Positions 8,848 through 16,864 of a stretch of DNA of 50,544 bases are shown piece after piece. Each line of letters begins with the position of its first letter. The first letter of the stretch is position 1. The position numbers and the translations under genes are program-made. The DNA comes from Deltaproteobacteria bacterium (lineage in GTDB: Bacteria; Myxococcota_A; Polyangia; Haliangiales; Haliangiaceae): the NCBI GenBank assembly GCA_013813765.1, contig JACCRC010000284.1, forward strand, positions 1 through 50,544. The letters are read 5' to 3'. Below the pieces are notes generated by a model. The model did no database searches and had not been told where the DNA came from. It was given only the letters and a program-made list of their open reading frames with translations.

Positions 8848-9312
8848 TCAGTTCGCCGCTCGTGCCGTTGCGGCGAGCCGCTGCTCGAGCAGCTGGCCGT
8901 CGCGATCCGTCTCCGCCTTGATGCCGTAGTAGACCTTCGGTCCGCGCGGATCATCGGGAACGGTGAGCTTCAGATCGAACGGCTCGGGCCCATCGACCTT
9001 CTCGATCGTGTACGGGCTCGTGACCTCGTCCTTGGTCTCGTGCAGCGTGAACGTGATGTCGCTGCCGGTGGCCGCGAACGAGAACAGCTCGAACGTGCCC
9101 TTGAACAGCGTGCGGTCCTGGAACACGCCGCCGCCCATCGACGGCACGAACCGATACACGAACAGATGATCGCGCTCGGTCTTGGGGTAGACGTCGAGCC
9201 AGTTGCGATCGATGAGGAGCTGCCTGGCCTCCGAGTCCGCAACGACGTTCGTGGACTTCGACGAGGAGCAGGCGGAGATCAGAGCGAACGCGATCACGGG
9301 CAGGCTGCGCAT
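8848..9312 (-). CDS. Small lipoprotein, unknown function
   Basis: 154 residues. The signal RSLPVIAFALISAC is followed by Ser-rich residues, giving a clear lipobox with Cys about residue 15. The mature part is a single predicted beta-rich domain (LFVYRFVPSMGGGVFQDR; TFELFSFAATGSDITFTLHE; YYGIKAETDRDGQLLEQRL). The phrasing resembles lipocalin-like or other small myxobacterial envelope lipoproteins, but I do not recognise a named family. It ends 8 bases beyond the broken glyoxalase gene, tail to tail. It probably follows the Roadblock-like gene (ending at 9336) in one transcript, with a 23-base gap. Confidence 0.8.
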   Translation of the reverse strand: MRSLPVIAFALISACSSSKSTNVVADSEARQLLIDRNWLDVYPKTERDHLFVYRFVPSMGGGVFQDRTLFKGTFELFSFAATGSDITFTLHETKDEVTSPYTIEKVDGPEPFDLKLTVPDDPRGPKVYYGIKAETDRDGQLLEQRLAATARAAN

Positions 9313-9335
9313 GCCCGAACCTTAGCGCGTTTGGT

Positions 9336-9710
9336 CTACGCCGCGAGGATCCGCACCGCGCCCTCGGCGCCGCGCGTGATCTGACGCTTCCGTGACTCTG
9401 GCGTGCCGCCGACGGCGCACACGAGAAGCTCGGAGCCGTCGACCTCGACCTTCATCATCTGGACCTGCCAGGCGTTCCCGACCCCGAGGAGGGTGCCGGA
9501 GAACTCCTTGATGCGCGCGCCCACGAGCACCATCCTGGCCGCCACCTCGTCGCACGCGAACGTGTCCCCCGACGAGGCGAGCGGCAGTCCATCTCCATCC
9601 GCGACCACCATGGCCTCGATGCGGCCATCCTCGCAGCACTGCGCGAGCTGGTACTTCAATGCCTGGACGGCCGTATTGGCGCGGCGACGCCGGCGTTCGG
9701 TGATCAACAT
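9336..9710 (-). CDS. Roadblock/LC7-like domain protein
   Basis: 124 residues from ATG 9710. A longer reading would add 13 residues (LPPAPPVGTIIF) with no support. The fold pattern fits Roadblock/LC7: a helix (NTAVQALKYQLAQCCEDGRI), a strand with a functional-site-like motif (AMVVADGDGLPLASSGD), a helix (CDEVAARMVLVGARIKEF), and two strands (VQMMKVEVDGSELLVCAVGG). In Myxococcota such proteins often regulate small GTPases of the MglA type, but no GTPase gene is in this window. It diverges from the DPP-IV-like gene, with starts 65 bases apart. The assignment rests on pattern only. Confidence 0.65.
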   Translation of the reverse strand: MLITERRRRRANTAVQALKYQLAQCCEDGRIEAMVVADGDGLPLASSGDTFACDEVAARMVLVGARIKEFSGTLLGVGNAWQVQMMKVEVDGSELLVCAVGGTPESRKRQITRGAEGAVRILAA

Positions 9711-9775
9711 GAAAATAATGGTCCCAACCGGCGGTGCCGGGGGCAACAAATCGCCGATCCGGTAAGGTCTCCGCC

Positions 9776-11941
9776 GTGCGCGCCCACGCCGTCGCCCTCG
9801 GAGTGCTGCTGGCCTGTGCTCCGCGCACCCCCAAGGTCCCCATGTCCACCTGGCCTGCCCTCGACGACCCGCTGCTCGCGGACGCCGCCGCGACCTACAA
9901 CTTCAAGCTCGGCGTTCCTGCGCCGCTCGCGATCACCGCGGACGGCGCGGTGCTGTTCCGGCGCACGCCGGCCCGCGCCTTCGCCTCCGACCTGTTCGAG
10001 CTCTCGCCCACCGGCACGGTGCGCACGCTCGCGACCGCCGCCGATCTGCTCGGCGCGGCGGAGGAGAAGCTGTCGAACGAGGAGAAGGCGCGTCGGGAGC
10101 GCTCGCGAACCGCGACGAAGGGCGTCGTCGATCTCGACGTCTCGGACGACGGCAGCACGGTGATGGTGCCGATCGGCGGGCAGCTCGTGCTGATCGACCG
10201 CGCGAGCGGCAGCCGCACCTCGATCGATCCCGGCGGCGCGGCCTACGATCCGCACCTCTCGCCCGACGGCAAGCACGTCGCGTTCGTCCGCGATCGCGCA
10301 CTGTGGATGATCGGCCGCAGCGGCGCCGCGCGCCAGCTGACGCAGCCGCCGGAAGGTCACGAGGACGGTGTCGCCGACTTCGCGGCGCAGGAGGAGCTCG
10401 GCCGCCGACGCGGGTTCTGGTGGTCCCCCGACAGCACGCAGATCGCGTTCCAGCGCTCGGACCTGCGTCCCGTCGACTCCATCTACGTCTCCGATCCGCG
10501 GCACCCGGATCGCGAGCCGGTGAAGTTCAAGTATCCGCGGGCCGGCACGAACAACGCGATCGTCTCGCTCGGTGTGGTCGGCCTCGCCGGCGCGGCGCCG
10601 GTGATGTTCACGTGGGACGCCGCGGTCGAGTACCTCGCGGACGTGACCTGGACCGCGAACGCGCCGCTCACCGCAGTCGTCCTCGATCGCGATCAGGACG
10701 ACGTCTGGGTGCTCGCCTTCGACGTCGCGACGAAGCGCACGACCACCCTCCTGACCGAGCACGACGACGCGTGGATCAACGTCAACGTCGGCACACCGAA
10801 GTGGCTCGAGGACGGCTCTGGCTTCCTGTGGATGACCGAGCGCCCCGGCGCGTGGGTCCTCGAGCACCGCGATCGTACCGGTGCGCTCGTGAAGCAGCTC
10901 ACGGCGCCGGACTTCCACCTCCATCACGTCGGCGGTGTCGAGAAGGACGCGGCGATCGTGCTGGTCACGCCGGTGCAGACTCGACAGGAAGTCTGGCGCG
11001 TGCCGTTCGACGGCAGCGCTCCCAAGCGAATCGATCGCCACGACGGCGTCGCGAACGTGATGAAGGCGAAACACGGCGTGATCGCGATCGACACGCAGCT
11101 CGCCGCGGGCGGCCGTACGGTCACCGCGCTCTCGGCCACCGGCGAGCGCGTGCTGCCGAGCGTCGCCGAGCAACCGAAGCTCGTGCCGACGACGGTGCTC
11201 GAGACCGTGCAGCTCGGTGGCCGGCTGCACAACGTCGCGATCACGCGGCCGCGCAGCTTCGACAGGTCGAAGAAGTATCCGGTGCTCCTGAAGGTGTACG
11301 GGGGACCGCACGCACTGACCGTGCTCGACGCCCGCGACACCTACGTGATGGATCAGTGGTACGCCGATGCAGGCTTCATCGTCGTGCGTAGCGACAACCG
11401 CGGCACGCCTTCGCGGGGCCGCGAATGGGAGCGCGCGATCCTGAACGACTTGATCACCGTTCCGCTCGAGGATCAGATCGGCGCGCTGCACGCCGTCGGT
11501 GCGCGCCACGCGGAGCTCGATCTATCGCGCGTCGGCATCTGGGGCTGGTCGTTCGGCGGCTATGTCTCCGCGCTCGCCGTGCTGCTGCGGCCGGACGTGT
11601 TCAAGGCCGGCGTCGCCGGCGCGCCGGTCACCGACTGGACGCTCTACGACACCGCGTACACCGAGCGCTACATGAAGACGCCGAAGGCGAACGCCGCCGG
11701 CTACACGTCGTCGAGCGCGCTCACCCACGCCGGGAAGCTGACGCGCCCGCTGCTCGTGATCCACGGCATCACCGATGACAACGTCCACTTCGCGCACACG
11801 CTCGCGTTCATCGAGGCGCTCTACATCGAGGGCAAGCGCGCCGAGGTGATCACGCTGTCGGCGACGCACATGGTCCCCGATCCGAAGCTGAACCTCGCGC
11901 GCGAGCGCGTGCAGATCGACTTCTTTCGTCAGCACCTGTGA
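9776..11941 (+). CDS. Prolyl oligopeptidase / DPP-IV-like S9 peptidase lipoprotein
   Basis: 721 residues from GTG 9776, chosen because it yields a lipoprotein signal (RAHAVALGVLLAC, Cys14) and GGTAAGG lies just upstream. The N-terminal two thirds are a WD-like beta-propeller typical of DPP-IV (DLDVSDDGSTVMVPIGGQL; FWWSPDSTQIAFQRSD, a characteristic segment). The C-terminal alpha/beta hydrolase carries GWSFGGY with nucleophile Ser592, Asp668 in TDDNVHF and His698 in ATHMV; the spacing matches DPP-IV. It is expected to cleave short proline-containing peptides in the periplasm or on the envelope. The truC-like gene follows with a 4-base overlap. Confidence 0.93.
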   Translation: MRAHAVALGVLLACAPRTPKVPMSTWPALDDPLLADAAATYNFKLGVPAPLAITADGAVLFRRTPARAFASDLFELSPTGTVRTLATAADLLGAAEEKLSNEEKARRERSRTATKGVVDLDVSDDGSTVMVPIGGQLVLIDRASGSRTSIDPGGAAYDPHLSPDGKHVAFVRDRALWMIGRSGAARQLTQPPEGHEDGVADFAAQEELGRRRGFWWSPDSTQIAFQRSDLRPVDSIYVSDPRHPDREPVKFKYPRAGTNNAIVSLGVVGLAGAAPVMFTWDAAVEYLADVTWTANAPLTAVVLDRDQDDVWVLAFDVATKRTTTLLTEHDDAWINVNVGTPKWLEDGSGFLWMTERPGAWVLEHRDRTGALVKQLTAPDFHLHHVGGVEKDAAIVLVTPVQTRQEVWRVPFDGSAPKRIDRHDGVANVMKAKHGVIAIDTQLAAGGRTVTALSATGERVLPSVAEQPKLVPTTVLETVQLGGRLHNVAITRPRSFDRSKKYPVLLKVYGGPHALTVLDARDTYVMDQWYADAGFIVVRSDNRGTPSRGREWERAILNDLITVPLEDQIGALHAVGARHAELDLSRVGIWGWSFGGYVSALAVLLRPDVFKAGVAGAPVTDWTLYDTAYTERYMKTPKANAAGYTSSSALTHAGKLTRPLLVIHGITDDNVHFAHTLAFIEALYIEGKRAEVITLSATHMVPDPKLNLARERVQIDFFRQHL

Positions 11942-12585
11942 TCCTGCATCGAGACAGTCGCTGCGTCGCGGTGCACAAGCCGAGCGGCCTGTCCACGCAC
12001 CGCGGTTGGGACGACTCCGACGACGCGCTGCTCCAGCGCGTGCGCGACGAGGTCAACGCCTACGTCTATCCGATCCACCGGATCGATCGCGGTGCCTCGG
12101 GCATCGTGCTGTTCGCGCTCGACAAGGAGGCCGCGCGCGCGTTCACCGATGCATGGATGAGCGGCGAGGCCGACAAGCGCTACCTCGCGATCACACGCGG
12201 CCATCCCGCCGAGCACACGCTACTCGATCACCCGATCCCGAAGGCCCCCGGCGAGGATCGCGTCGAGGCGCGCACCGAGATCTGGCTCCGCGAGACCTTC
12301 GGTCGCTACGCGCTCGTCGAAGCCCGCCCGCACACCGGCCGCTTGCACCAGATCCGCCGCCACCTGAAGCACCTGTCGTGTCCGCTGATCGGCGACGTGC
12401 GCTACGGCAAGGGCGAGCACAACCGGATCTTCCGCACCGAGCACGGCCTGCACCGCCTCGCACTCCACGCGACGAAGCTCTCGGTCCCGCACCCCGACGG
12501 CGGATTGCTCGTCGTCGACTGCCTGCTCGCGGACGATCTCGCCGCGGCGATCGCCAGCTGCCGCCGCGCGTACGCCGTGGGATAA
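11938..12585 (+). CDS. truC: tRNA pseudouridine synthase, TruC-like (RluA family)
   Basis: 215 residues, starting at GTG 11938 overlapping the peptidase stop (GTGA). The sequence enters the fold at once (ILHRDSRCVAVHKPSGLSTH), as TruC does, without an S4 domain. The catalytic Asp50 is in HRIDRGASGIVLF. The TruC-like block HTGRLHQIRRHLKHLSCPLI followed by GDVRYGKGEHNR supports the assignment within the RluA family. It should convert a tRNA uridine (U65 in E. coli) to pseudouridine. A broader RluA-family rRNA target cannot be excluded. Confidence 0.88.
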   Translation: MILHRDSRCVAVHKPSGLSTHRGWDDSDDALLQRVRDEVNAYVYPIHRIDRGASGIVLFALDKEAARAFTDAWMSGEADKRYLAITRGHPAEHTLLDHPIPKAPGEDRVEARTEIWLRETFGRYALVEARPHTGRLHQIRRHLKHLSCPLIGDVRYGKGEHNRIFRTEHGLHRLALHATKLSVPHPDGGLLVVDCLLADDLAAAIASCRRAYAVG

Positions 12586-12591
12586 CGGCGC

Positions 12592-13125
12592 ATGGCCTGG
12601 GTAAAGATCCCGAAGGAGAACCACCCGCTGTTCCACGCCGCGCTGCCGAAGGACAGACGCGTCTCGACGCTGAACATGTTCGGCGGCATCGCCGCGAAGG
12701 TGAACGGCAACATGTTCGGCGGTCTGTTCGGACACTCGGCGATCGTGAAGCTGTCACCGACCGATCAGACCGAAGCGCTCGCGCTCGACGGAGCGCAGCT
12801 GTTCGATCCGATGGGCAATGGCCGGCTGATGAAGGACACCGTGCACCTGCCGGAGTCGGTGATGGACGAGCCGGCCGAGCTCCGCGGCTGGCTGCAGAAG
12901 GCACTCGACTACACGTCGAAGCTTCCGGCGAAGAAGCCCAAGCCGGCGGCGAACAAGCCCGCGCCGAAGAAGCCCGCAGCGAAGAAGAAGCCCGCAGCGA
13001 AGAGGAAGCCCGCAGCGAAGAAGCAGCCGGCACCTGCAACGAAGAAGCCTGCGGCCAGGAACAAGTCCGCGACCAAGAAGCCGCCGCCTGCGAACAAGAA
13101 GCGCGCAGCGAAGAAGAAGCGCTAA
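12592..13125 (+). CDS. TfoX N-terminal domain protein with histone-H1-like tail
   Basis: 177 residues. Residues about 15-105 fit the TfoX N-terminal domain as found in stand-alone proteins (MFGGIAAKVNGNMFGGLFGHSAIVKLS, then FDPMGNGRLMKDTVHLPE). Residues about 111-177 are a Lys/Ala/Pro tail with repeats such as KKPAAKKKPAAKRKPAAKK, as in bacterial histone-H1-like proteins and AlgP. The tail is expected to be disordered and to bind nucleic acid non-specifically. TfoX-N alone does not imply competence control. It follows truC by 6 bases and is the last gene of the plus-strand run. The DNA repeats of the tail (AAGCCCGCAGCGAAG) are prone to copy-number change. Confidence 0.85.
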   Translation: MAWVKIPKENHPLFHAALPKDRRVSTLNMFGGIAAKVNGNMFGGLFGHSAIVKLSPTDQTEALALDGAQLFDPMGNGRLMKDTVHLPESVMDEPAELRGWLQKALDYTSKLPAKKPKPAANKPAPKKPAAKKKPAAKRKPAAKKQPAPATKKPAARNKSATKKPPPANKKRAAKKKR

Positions 13126-13168
13126 CGGCACAGCTGGAGCTCGTTTTGACGGCCCGGAGCGCGCGAGC

Positions 13169-13299
13169 GGGTCCCCGGGGCACGCCGGTCTGAGGCCGGC
13201 CCCCGCGCGGAGCAGAAAAGCTCGAGCCCGCCGAGGATCGAGGCGAGCGCGACGCGCGAGCAGCGGCGTGCCGCCCGAACAGGCGGACCCCGGGGACCC
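13169..13299. repeat. Inverted repeat pair built on GGGTCCCCGGGG with adjoining hairpins
   Basis: GGGTCCCCGGGG at 13169-13180 recurs as its exact reverse complement at 13288-13299. Each copy has a small hairpin on its inner side, two or one bases away: GCCGG/CCGGC (13184-13200) and CCGCC/GGCGG (13271-13286). The hairpin arms differ between copies but pairing is kept. It sits in the 273-base region between two convergent genes, which holds no plausible gene. Confidence 0.65.
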
Positions 13300-13362
13300 C
13301 GAAGCAGCGCAGGGCCCGCACATGCGCCGCGCGAAGCGCGGAGGCACACGCCCTGCTCCGGG

Positions 13363-13399
13363 AGCGAGCGACCGACCGAGCGACCGGCCGACCGACCGC
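13363..13399. repeat. Short imperfect tandem repeat of GACC/GAGC units
   Basis: A run of GCGACC, GACC and GGCC units lies immediately downstream of the membrane protein gene stop (13399). It is an imperfect low-complexity repeat of under 40 bases with no visible gene content. Confidence 0.5.
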
Positions 13400-14190
13400 T
13401 ATCCCTGGCGCTTCTTGCCGATGGCGGCCCAGCCGATCGCGCAACCGATGAGCGTCGCGATGCCGCCGCCGAGGGCGAACACACCGAGGATCGCCATCTC
13501 GTCCTGGCTGCCGCCCCGCTCTCCACCCGCGCGCGTCACGAGCAGTGCGAACCCGCCGGTACCGAGCACGCCGCCGAGGAATGATGAGAGCAGCGGACGG
13601 GTGCGGGCGGACACCCCGATCGAGATGCCCGCGATGATGCAGCCACTCGCGAGGCCGATGATCAGCCCGGTGGCGACCGAATCTGCGTTCGTCTCGGGGC
13701 TGGCGCTGCCGACAACAATGAACGTCGCGATCACCGTCGCGAGCACGCACGCGCCAAACGTGGCGAGCATGCTGTAGATCACCCACGGGCCCGACGACTG
13801 CGTGGACTCGCCGAGCGCCTTCTCCGAGATCCATGCGCCCGCGAGCGCGCCGCCAGCCGCGAGGCCGCCGACGAGGCCAACGAACTTCATCGTGCCGCCC
13901 GAGTCCACGTTCCAGAGGAACTTGCCGACCTCGGTGCCGGCGGCGAGCCCGACGATCGTCCCGATCACCGCGATGCCACCGATCGCCGGCTCGAGGATCG
14001 TCGCCCCGCGACTCGCGCGTCCCGCCACGAAGCCACCGAGGAACGCGCCCGCTGCCATCATCACGTAGACGATGACGTCACTCGTCACCTTCGCGAAGCC
14101 CGCGATCAGCATCGCGGTGAACATCCCCCCTCCGACGAGGAAGTAGCTCAGCACCACCGTCGCTAACGAGAACCCCTGCTGTTGCGGCAT
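13399..14190 (-). CDS. Multi-pass membrane protein, unknown function
   Basis: 263 residues from ATG 14190; a GTG nine bases upstream is also possible. About seven hydrophobic segments, many Gly/Ala-rich (LATVVLSYFLVGGGMFTAML; VIVYVMMAAGAFLGGFVAG; IGGIAVIGTIVGLAAG; FVGLVGGLAAGGALAGAW; LATFGACVLATVIATFIVV; GLIIGLASGCIIAGISIG; LGVFALGGGIATLIGCAIG) and a short basic C-terminus (KKRQG). No transporter motif is recognised. It is the last gene of a minus-strand run, 13 bases after the preceding gene's stop. Confidence 0.8.
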   Translation of the reverse strand: MPQQQGFSLATVVLSYFLVGGGMFTAMLIAGFAKVTSDVIVYVMMAAGAFLGGFVAGRASRGATILEPAIGGIAVIGTIVGLAAGTEVGKFLWNVDSGGTMKFVGLVGGLAAGGALAGAWISEKALGESTQSSGPWVIYSMLATFGACVLATVIATFIVVGSASPETNADSVATGLIIGLASGCIIAGISIGVSARTRPLLSSFLGGVLGTGGFALLVTRAGGERGGSQDEMAILGVFALGGGIATLIGCAIGWAAIGKKRQG

Positions 14191-14203
14191 GGCCGCCACG
14201 CTA

Positions 14204-14698
14204 TCACGACAGCTGCGGAGTAAAGTCGCGCGCGAGCTCGTCGTAGAACTCGTCGCTCATCAGGTAGAACGCCCACATCTTCTCGACGGGAGTCACGCCG
14301 CGGCGCGCCTGGAATTGTACGAGGTCATCGAACTCGCCCTCGAACCAGCCCCAGAGGAACCGCGCGCGCATCAGGTCGAGCTTGCGCTCCTTGATCTCCT
14401 CGATCGCTTCGTGGAGCTCGAGGTCGTCGAGCTCGTCGACGAGCTCGGACGCTTCGTCGATCGTGCGGCCGAGGTACTCGATGCCCTGCTTGGTGAGCTC
14501 GTAGCGGCCCTTCTTCGCATTGATCGAGATCAGGTCATCAACGGCGAGCTGCTGCAGCGTCTCGTCGAGCGGTGACAGCTCCGACGGCAACACGACGGGA
14601 ATCAGCATGCCGCCATCCTCGGATTTGAGGTCGAGCTTCTTCATCAAGAAGAGGCCCGCGTACGTCTGCTTCTGCTCTTCGGTTAGACGGTTCGCCAT
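14204..14698 (-). CDS. Unknown protein, possible winged-helix N-terminus
   Basis: 164 residues from ATG 14698. The N-terminal 75 residues read like a winged helix (LDETLQQLAVDDLISINAKKGRYELTKQGIEYLG, helix-turn-strand-strand pattern). An acidic helix follows (DEASELVDELDDLELHEAIEEIKERK). The C-terminal part is Trp/Phe-rich (LMRARFLWGWFEGEFDDL; MWAFYLMSDEFYDEL). The family is not recognised. The start lies 16 bases inside the end of the upstream gene, which suggests translational coupling and a linked function for the pair. Confidence 0.75.
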   Translation of the reverse strand: MANRLTEEQKQTYAGLFLMKKLDLKSEDGGMLIPVVLPSELSPLDETLQQLAVDDLISINAKKGRYELTKQGIEYLGRTIDEASELVDELDDLELHEAIEEIKERKLDLMRARFLWGWFEGEFDDLVQFQARRGVTPVEKMWAFYLMSDEFYDELARDFTPQLS

Positions 14699-15156
14699 GC
14701 GTCGGCGGTGAGAATGATGCGTTCTGCGCCTTCGCGCCAGCTCTCGACGTCACCGAGTCCGTAGTGGATCGGCGTCGTCGCTCCCGCGGGCCGGCGCAGC
14801 TCGGCGCGATGCGCGTTGCATAGCGCGAGCACGACGCTCTTCGTGCGGGGTAACACGGGCAGCCAGCGGTCGAGGAACGTCGATGCGAGCACGCCCACCG
14901 AACCATCGGGCAGCTCGAACTCGAGCTCGACGTCGTCCGCGATCGGCTCGCCGTCATCGGCGGAGTGCAGGGCGAGCACGAGCGCGTCGACGATCGGCTG
15001 CTCTGCATCACCGACCGCGAGCCAGAGCGAGTCGACGCGCGCCCAGCCGAAACCGGCGTAGTCGTGGTCTGGAAGCTCGCGCTCCTCGACGAGGTTCAGG
15101 AGCTCGAGGACTGGCCGCTCGAGAAACGGCAGCTCGGCGACCGAACGAACCGTCAA
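14683..15156 (-). CDS. Unknown acidic protein paired with the winged-helix-like gene
   Basis: 157 residues, predicted start TTG 15156. An in-frame stop lies two codons upstream and no ATG or GTG occurs near the N-terminus, so TTG is the only reasonable choice. The mature sequence is acidic and mostly alpha/beta (FLERPVLELLNLVEERELPD; VDSLWLAVGDAEQPIVDALV; DDVELEFELPDGSVGVLAS). No motif is recognised. It lies 3 bases after the upstream lipoprotein stop and overlaps the next gene by 16 bases. Confidence 0.7.
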   Translation of the reverse strand: MTVRSVAELPFLERPVLELLNLVEERELPDHDYAGFGWARVDSLWLAVGDAEQPIVDALVLALHSADDGEPIADDVELEFELPDGSVGVLASTFLDRWLPVLPRTKSVVLALCNAHRAELRRPAGATTPIHYGLGDVESWREGAERIILTADAWRTV

Positions 15157-15159
15157 TGC

Positions 15160-15870
15160 TCAGGCGGTGAGTCGCGTCGGACGAACCGTGCGACCCGCGC
15201 GAGAGAGACCGAACCGGCCACCGCCGCTACGACCACCGCCGCTGGAGCGCCCCGACGACGACGGGCTGCCGTACGAGCGACCGCTGTTCGACCTGGAGTA
15301 CTTGCCGGGGTTCGCCGCGCGATGGCTCGCGCGCTGGCTACCGAGGCTCGACACGCGGCTCGCCGGCGTCGTGTACCCCTGGCGATACATCGGCGAGTAG
15401 CCCGGCATGAACATGCTCGAGAGCATGTGGCCCATCAGCATGCCCGTCATGATGCTCATCATCGGCGAGTGGTAGCCGTAGTACGCACCGTGACCGGTGG
15501 TCTGCACGGTCGCGCCACCCTCGCCGCTCGGGACGCGCTTCATCGTGAAGATCTTCTCGGGCTCGTCGACCTTGCCGTCGGTGTTCTTGTCGAAGAACCC
15601 GGTGACGATCTGGGTCTTGTCTTCCTGATCGTGGACAGCGATCGAGATGATCTCGTCGCCCTCGTAGATCTCGTTGATTCGCTTCTCGAGATCCTCGGGG
15701 CCTTCGGCGAGCTTGTAGGCCTCGTTCACCTTGTCCCAGTCGATCGCGACGTTCGTGTTCTGGGTCGTTGCCCAGCGGTCGGTGCCCTCGTCGTTCGTCG
15801 AGCAGCCGGAGACGGCGCCGACGACGGAGAAGGCGAGAGCGGCAGCGAGCACCTTGGTCTTCGAGAGCAT
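15160..15870 (-). CDS. Lipoprotein with EF-hand-like loop and Gly/Ser/Arg tail
   Basis: 236 residues. A signal with lipobox (VVGAVSGC, Cys23) is followed by a domain of about 110 residues containing DKNTDGKVDEPE, which matches an EF-hand calcium loop (positions 1, 3, 5, 9 and 12 acidic or Asn). Next come Met/Tyr/Gly-rich residues (YYGYHSPMMSIMTGMLMGHM) and a low-complexity Ser/Gly/Arg tail (GRSSGGGRSGGGRFGLSR). No family is recognised; the layout resembles other exported low-complexity envelope proteins. Its upstream region (15871-15931) shows no clear promoter. Confidence 0.8.
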   Translation of the reverse strand: MLSKTKVLAAALAFSVVGAVSGCSTNDEGTDRWATTQNTNVAIDWDKVNEAYKLAEGPEDLEKRINEIYEGDEIISIAVHDQEDKTQIVTGFFDKNTDGKVDEPEKIFTMKRVPSGEGGATVQTTGHGAYYGYHSPMMSIMTGMLMGHMLSSMFMPGYSPMYRQGYTTPASRVSSLGSQRASHRAANPGKYSRSNSGRSYGSPSSSGRSSGGGRSGGGRFGLSRAGRTVRPTRLTA

Positions 15871-15931
15871 GTGGGAACCGTAGTGACCAACGGACCTCTC
15901 GTCAACCGTGCGGTCCTGCCCATTCGCCCAG

Positions 15932-16861
15932 TCATTTCGGGGAATAACGCTCGCGGACCCACCCGATCGCGACCCGGTAGTCGTCCTGGGACCCGGTAAC
16001 GGAGGACACGAACGCTTTCCCGAAGGCCTCGACGCGTGTGTCGTGGTCGCGGAAATCGAAGCCTCCGGGCAGCGCGAACGACCGAAACCGCAGCTCTCCG
16101 CGCTCGATCACGGGGGCCGGAACTGCCTTTGCTGCCGGCAACTTGCGGTTGCGGGACTTCGATCCGATGTGATGGGTGAAGATCGCCTGCTCCCGCGAGA
16201 AGTGGCGCAGGGTCGTCGCCGACAGCGAGCGAAACCGCTCGGACTCATCGGCGGTCATCAGCCCCTCGACGATCGCGCGGCACAGCTCGCGGGATTCTTC
16301 GTCCCACAATACGGTCGCCTGGCCCTCGGTCACCGCGTCGGCGAGCTCGCGCTTGCCCTCCAGGATCAGCTTCTCGGCACGCAGTGCGCGCAGCACCGTC
16401 GGAACCGAGTCTGCGAAGATGCCGCGGTTGGTGCGGCGCAGGACATCCTCCGAACCGTCGCCCAGCTTCTCGTACGTGTCGTAGCCAAGGCGGCTCGCGA
16501 GCCGCCCGGCGAGCCCGTAGACGCGTGCGCGATCCATCCCGCCGATGACCTGGACGATGCCGAGGATCGCGATGATCGGCCACGGATAGCGGAACGACAG
16601 TCGCTCGGCGAGCGCCCAGTAGCCGGCGATGCGGCCGTAGAGGCTGCGGTTGTACTTCCTCAGCCACTCGTGTGCTGCGGCGCCGAGCGCGGCCTCCTCG
16701 GCGTACAGCGCGTCGCGCAACTGCGGCGCGATCGCGGCCTCGTGCGAGGCGACGGCGGCGCGCAGATCCTCGACAGTGATCCGCTGAAGGGCCTCGCCCA
16801 TCAGCTGGAAGCTCGACGCCGACGGATCCCCGAGCCGCCGGCGGAGCGCATCGATCAACAT
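15932..16861 (-). CDS. Unknown protein, 309 residues
   Basis: A largely helical protein of unknown family, starting at ATG 16861. One moderately hydrophobic stretch (YPWPIIAILGIVQVIGG, about residues 92-108) could be a single membrane helix or a buried core helix. Other visible segments are Arg/Glu-rich helices (EKLILEGKRELADAVTEGQ; ESRELCRAIVEGLMTADESE). The C-terminal 70 residues look beta-rich (GELRFRSFALPGGFDFRD). It follows the 130-residue gene by 3 bases, so the two are surely co-transcribed. Confidence 0.75.
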   Translation of the reverse strand: MLIDALRRRLGDPSASSFQLMGEALQRITVEDLRAAVASHEAAIAPQLRDALYAEEAALGAAAHEWLRKYNRSLYGRIAGYWALAERLSFRYPWPIIAILGIVQVIGGMDRARVYGLAGRLASRLGYDTYEKLGDGSEDVLRRTNRGIFADSVPTVLRALRAEKLILEGKRELADAVTEGQATVLWDEESRELCRAIVEGLMTADESERFRSLSATTLRHFSREQAIFTHHIGSKSRNRKLPAAKAVPAPVIERGELRFRSFALPGGFDFRDHDTRVEAFGKAFVSSVTGSQDDYRVAIGWVRERYSPK

Positions 16862-16864
16862 GGA

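Noticed and set aside
12922-13125. CRISPR-like or tandem DNA repeat in the TfoX-N gene
   Set aside because: The repeated AAGCCCGCAGCGAAG-like units are in frame and encode the Lys/Ala/Pro tail; there are no unique spacers.
13310-13345. Fourth copy of the bipartite hairpin element
   Set aside because: A CCGCGC-GAA-GCGCGG hairpin is present, but there is no TGCGC linker and no second hairpin in the right place.
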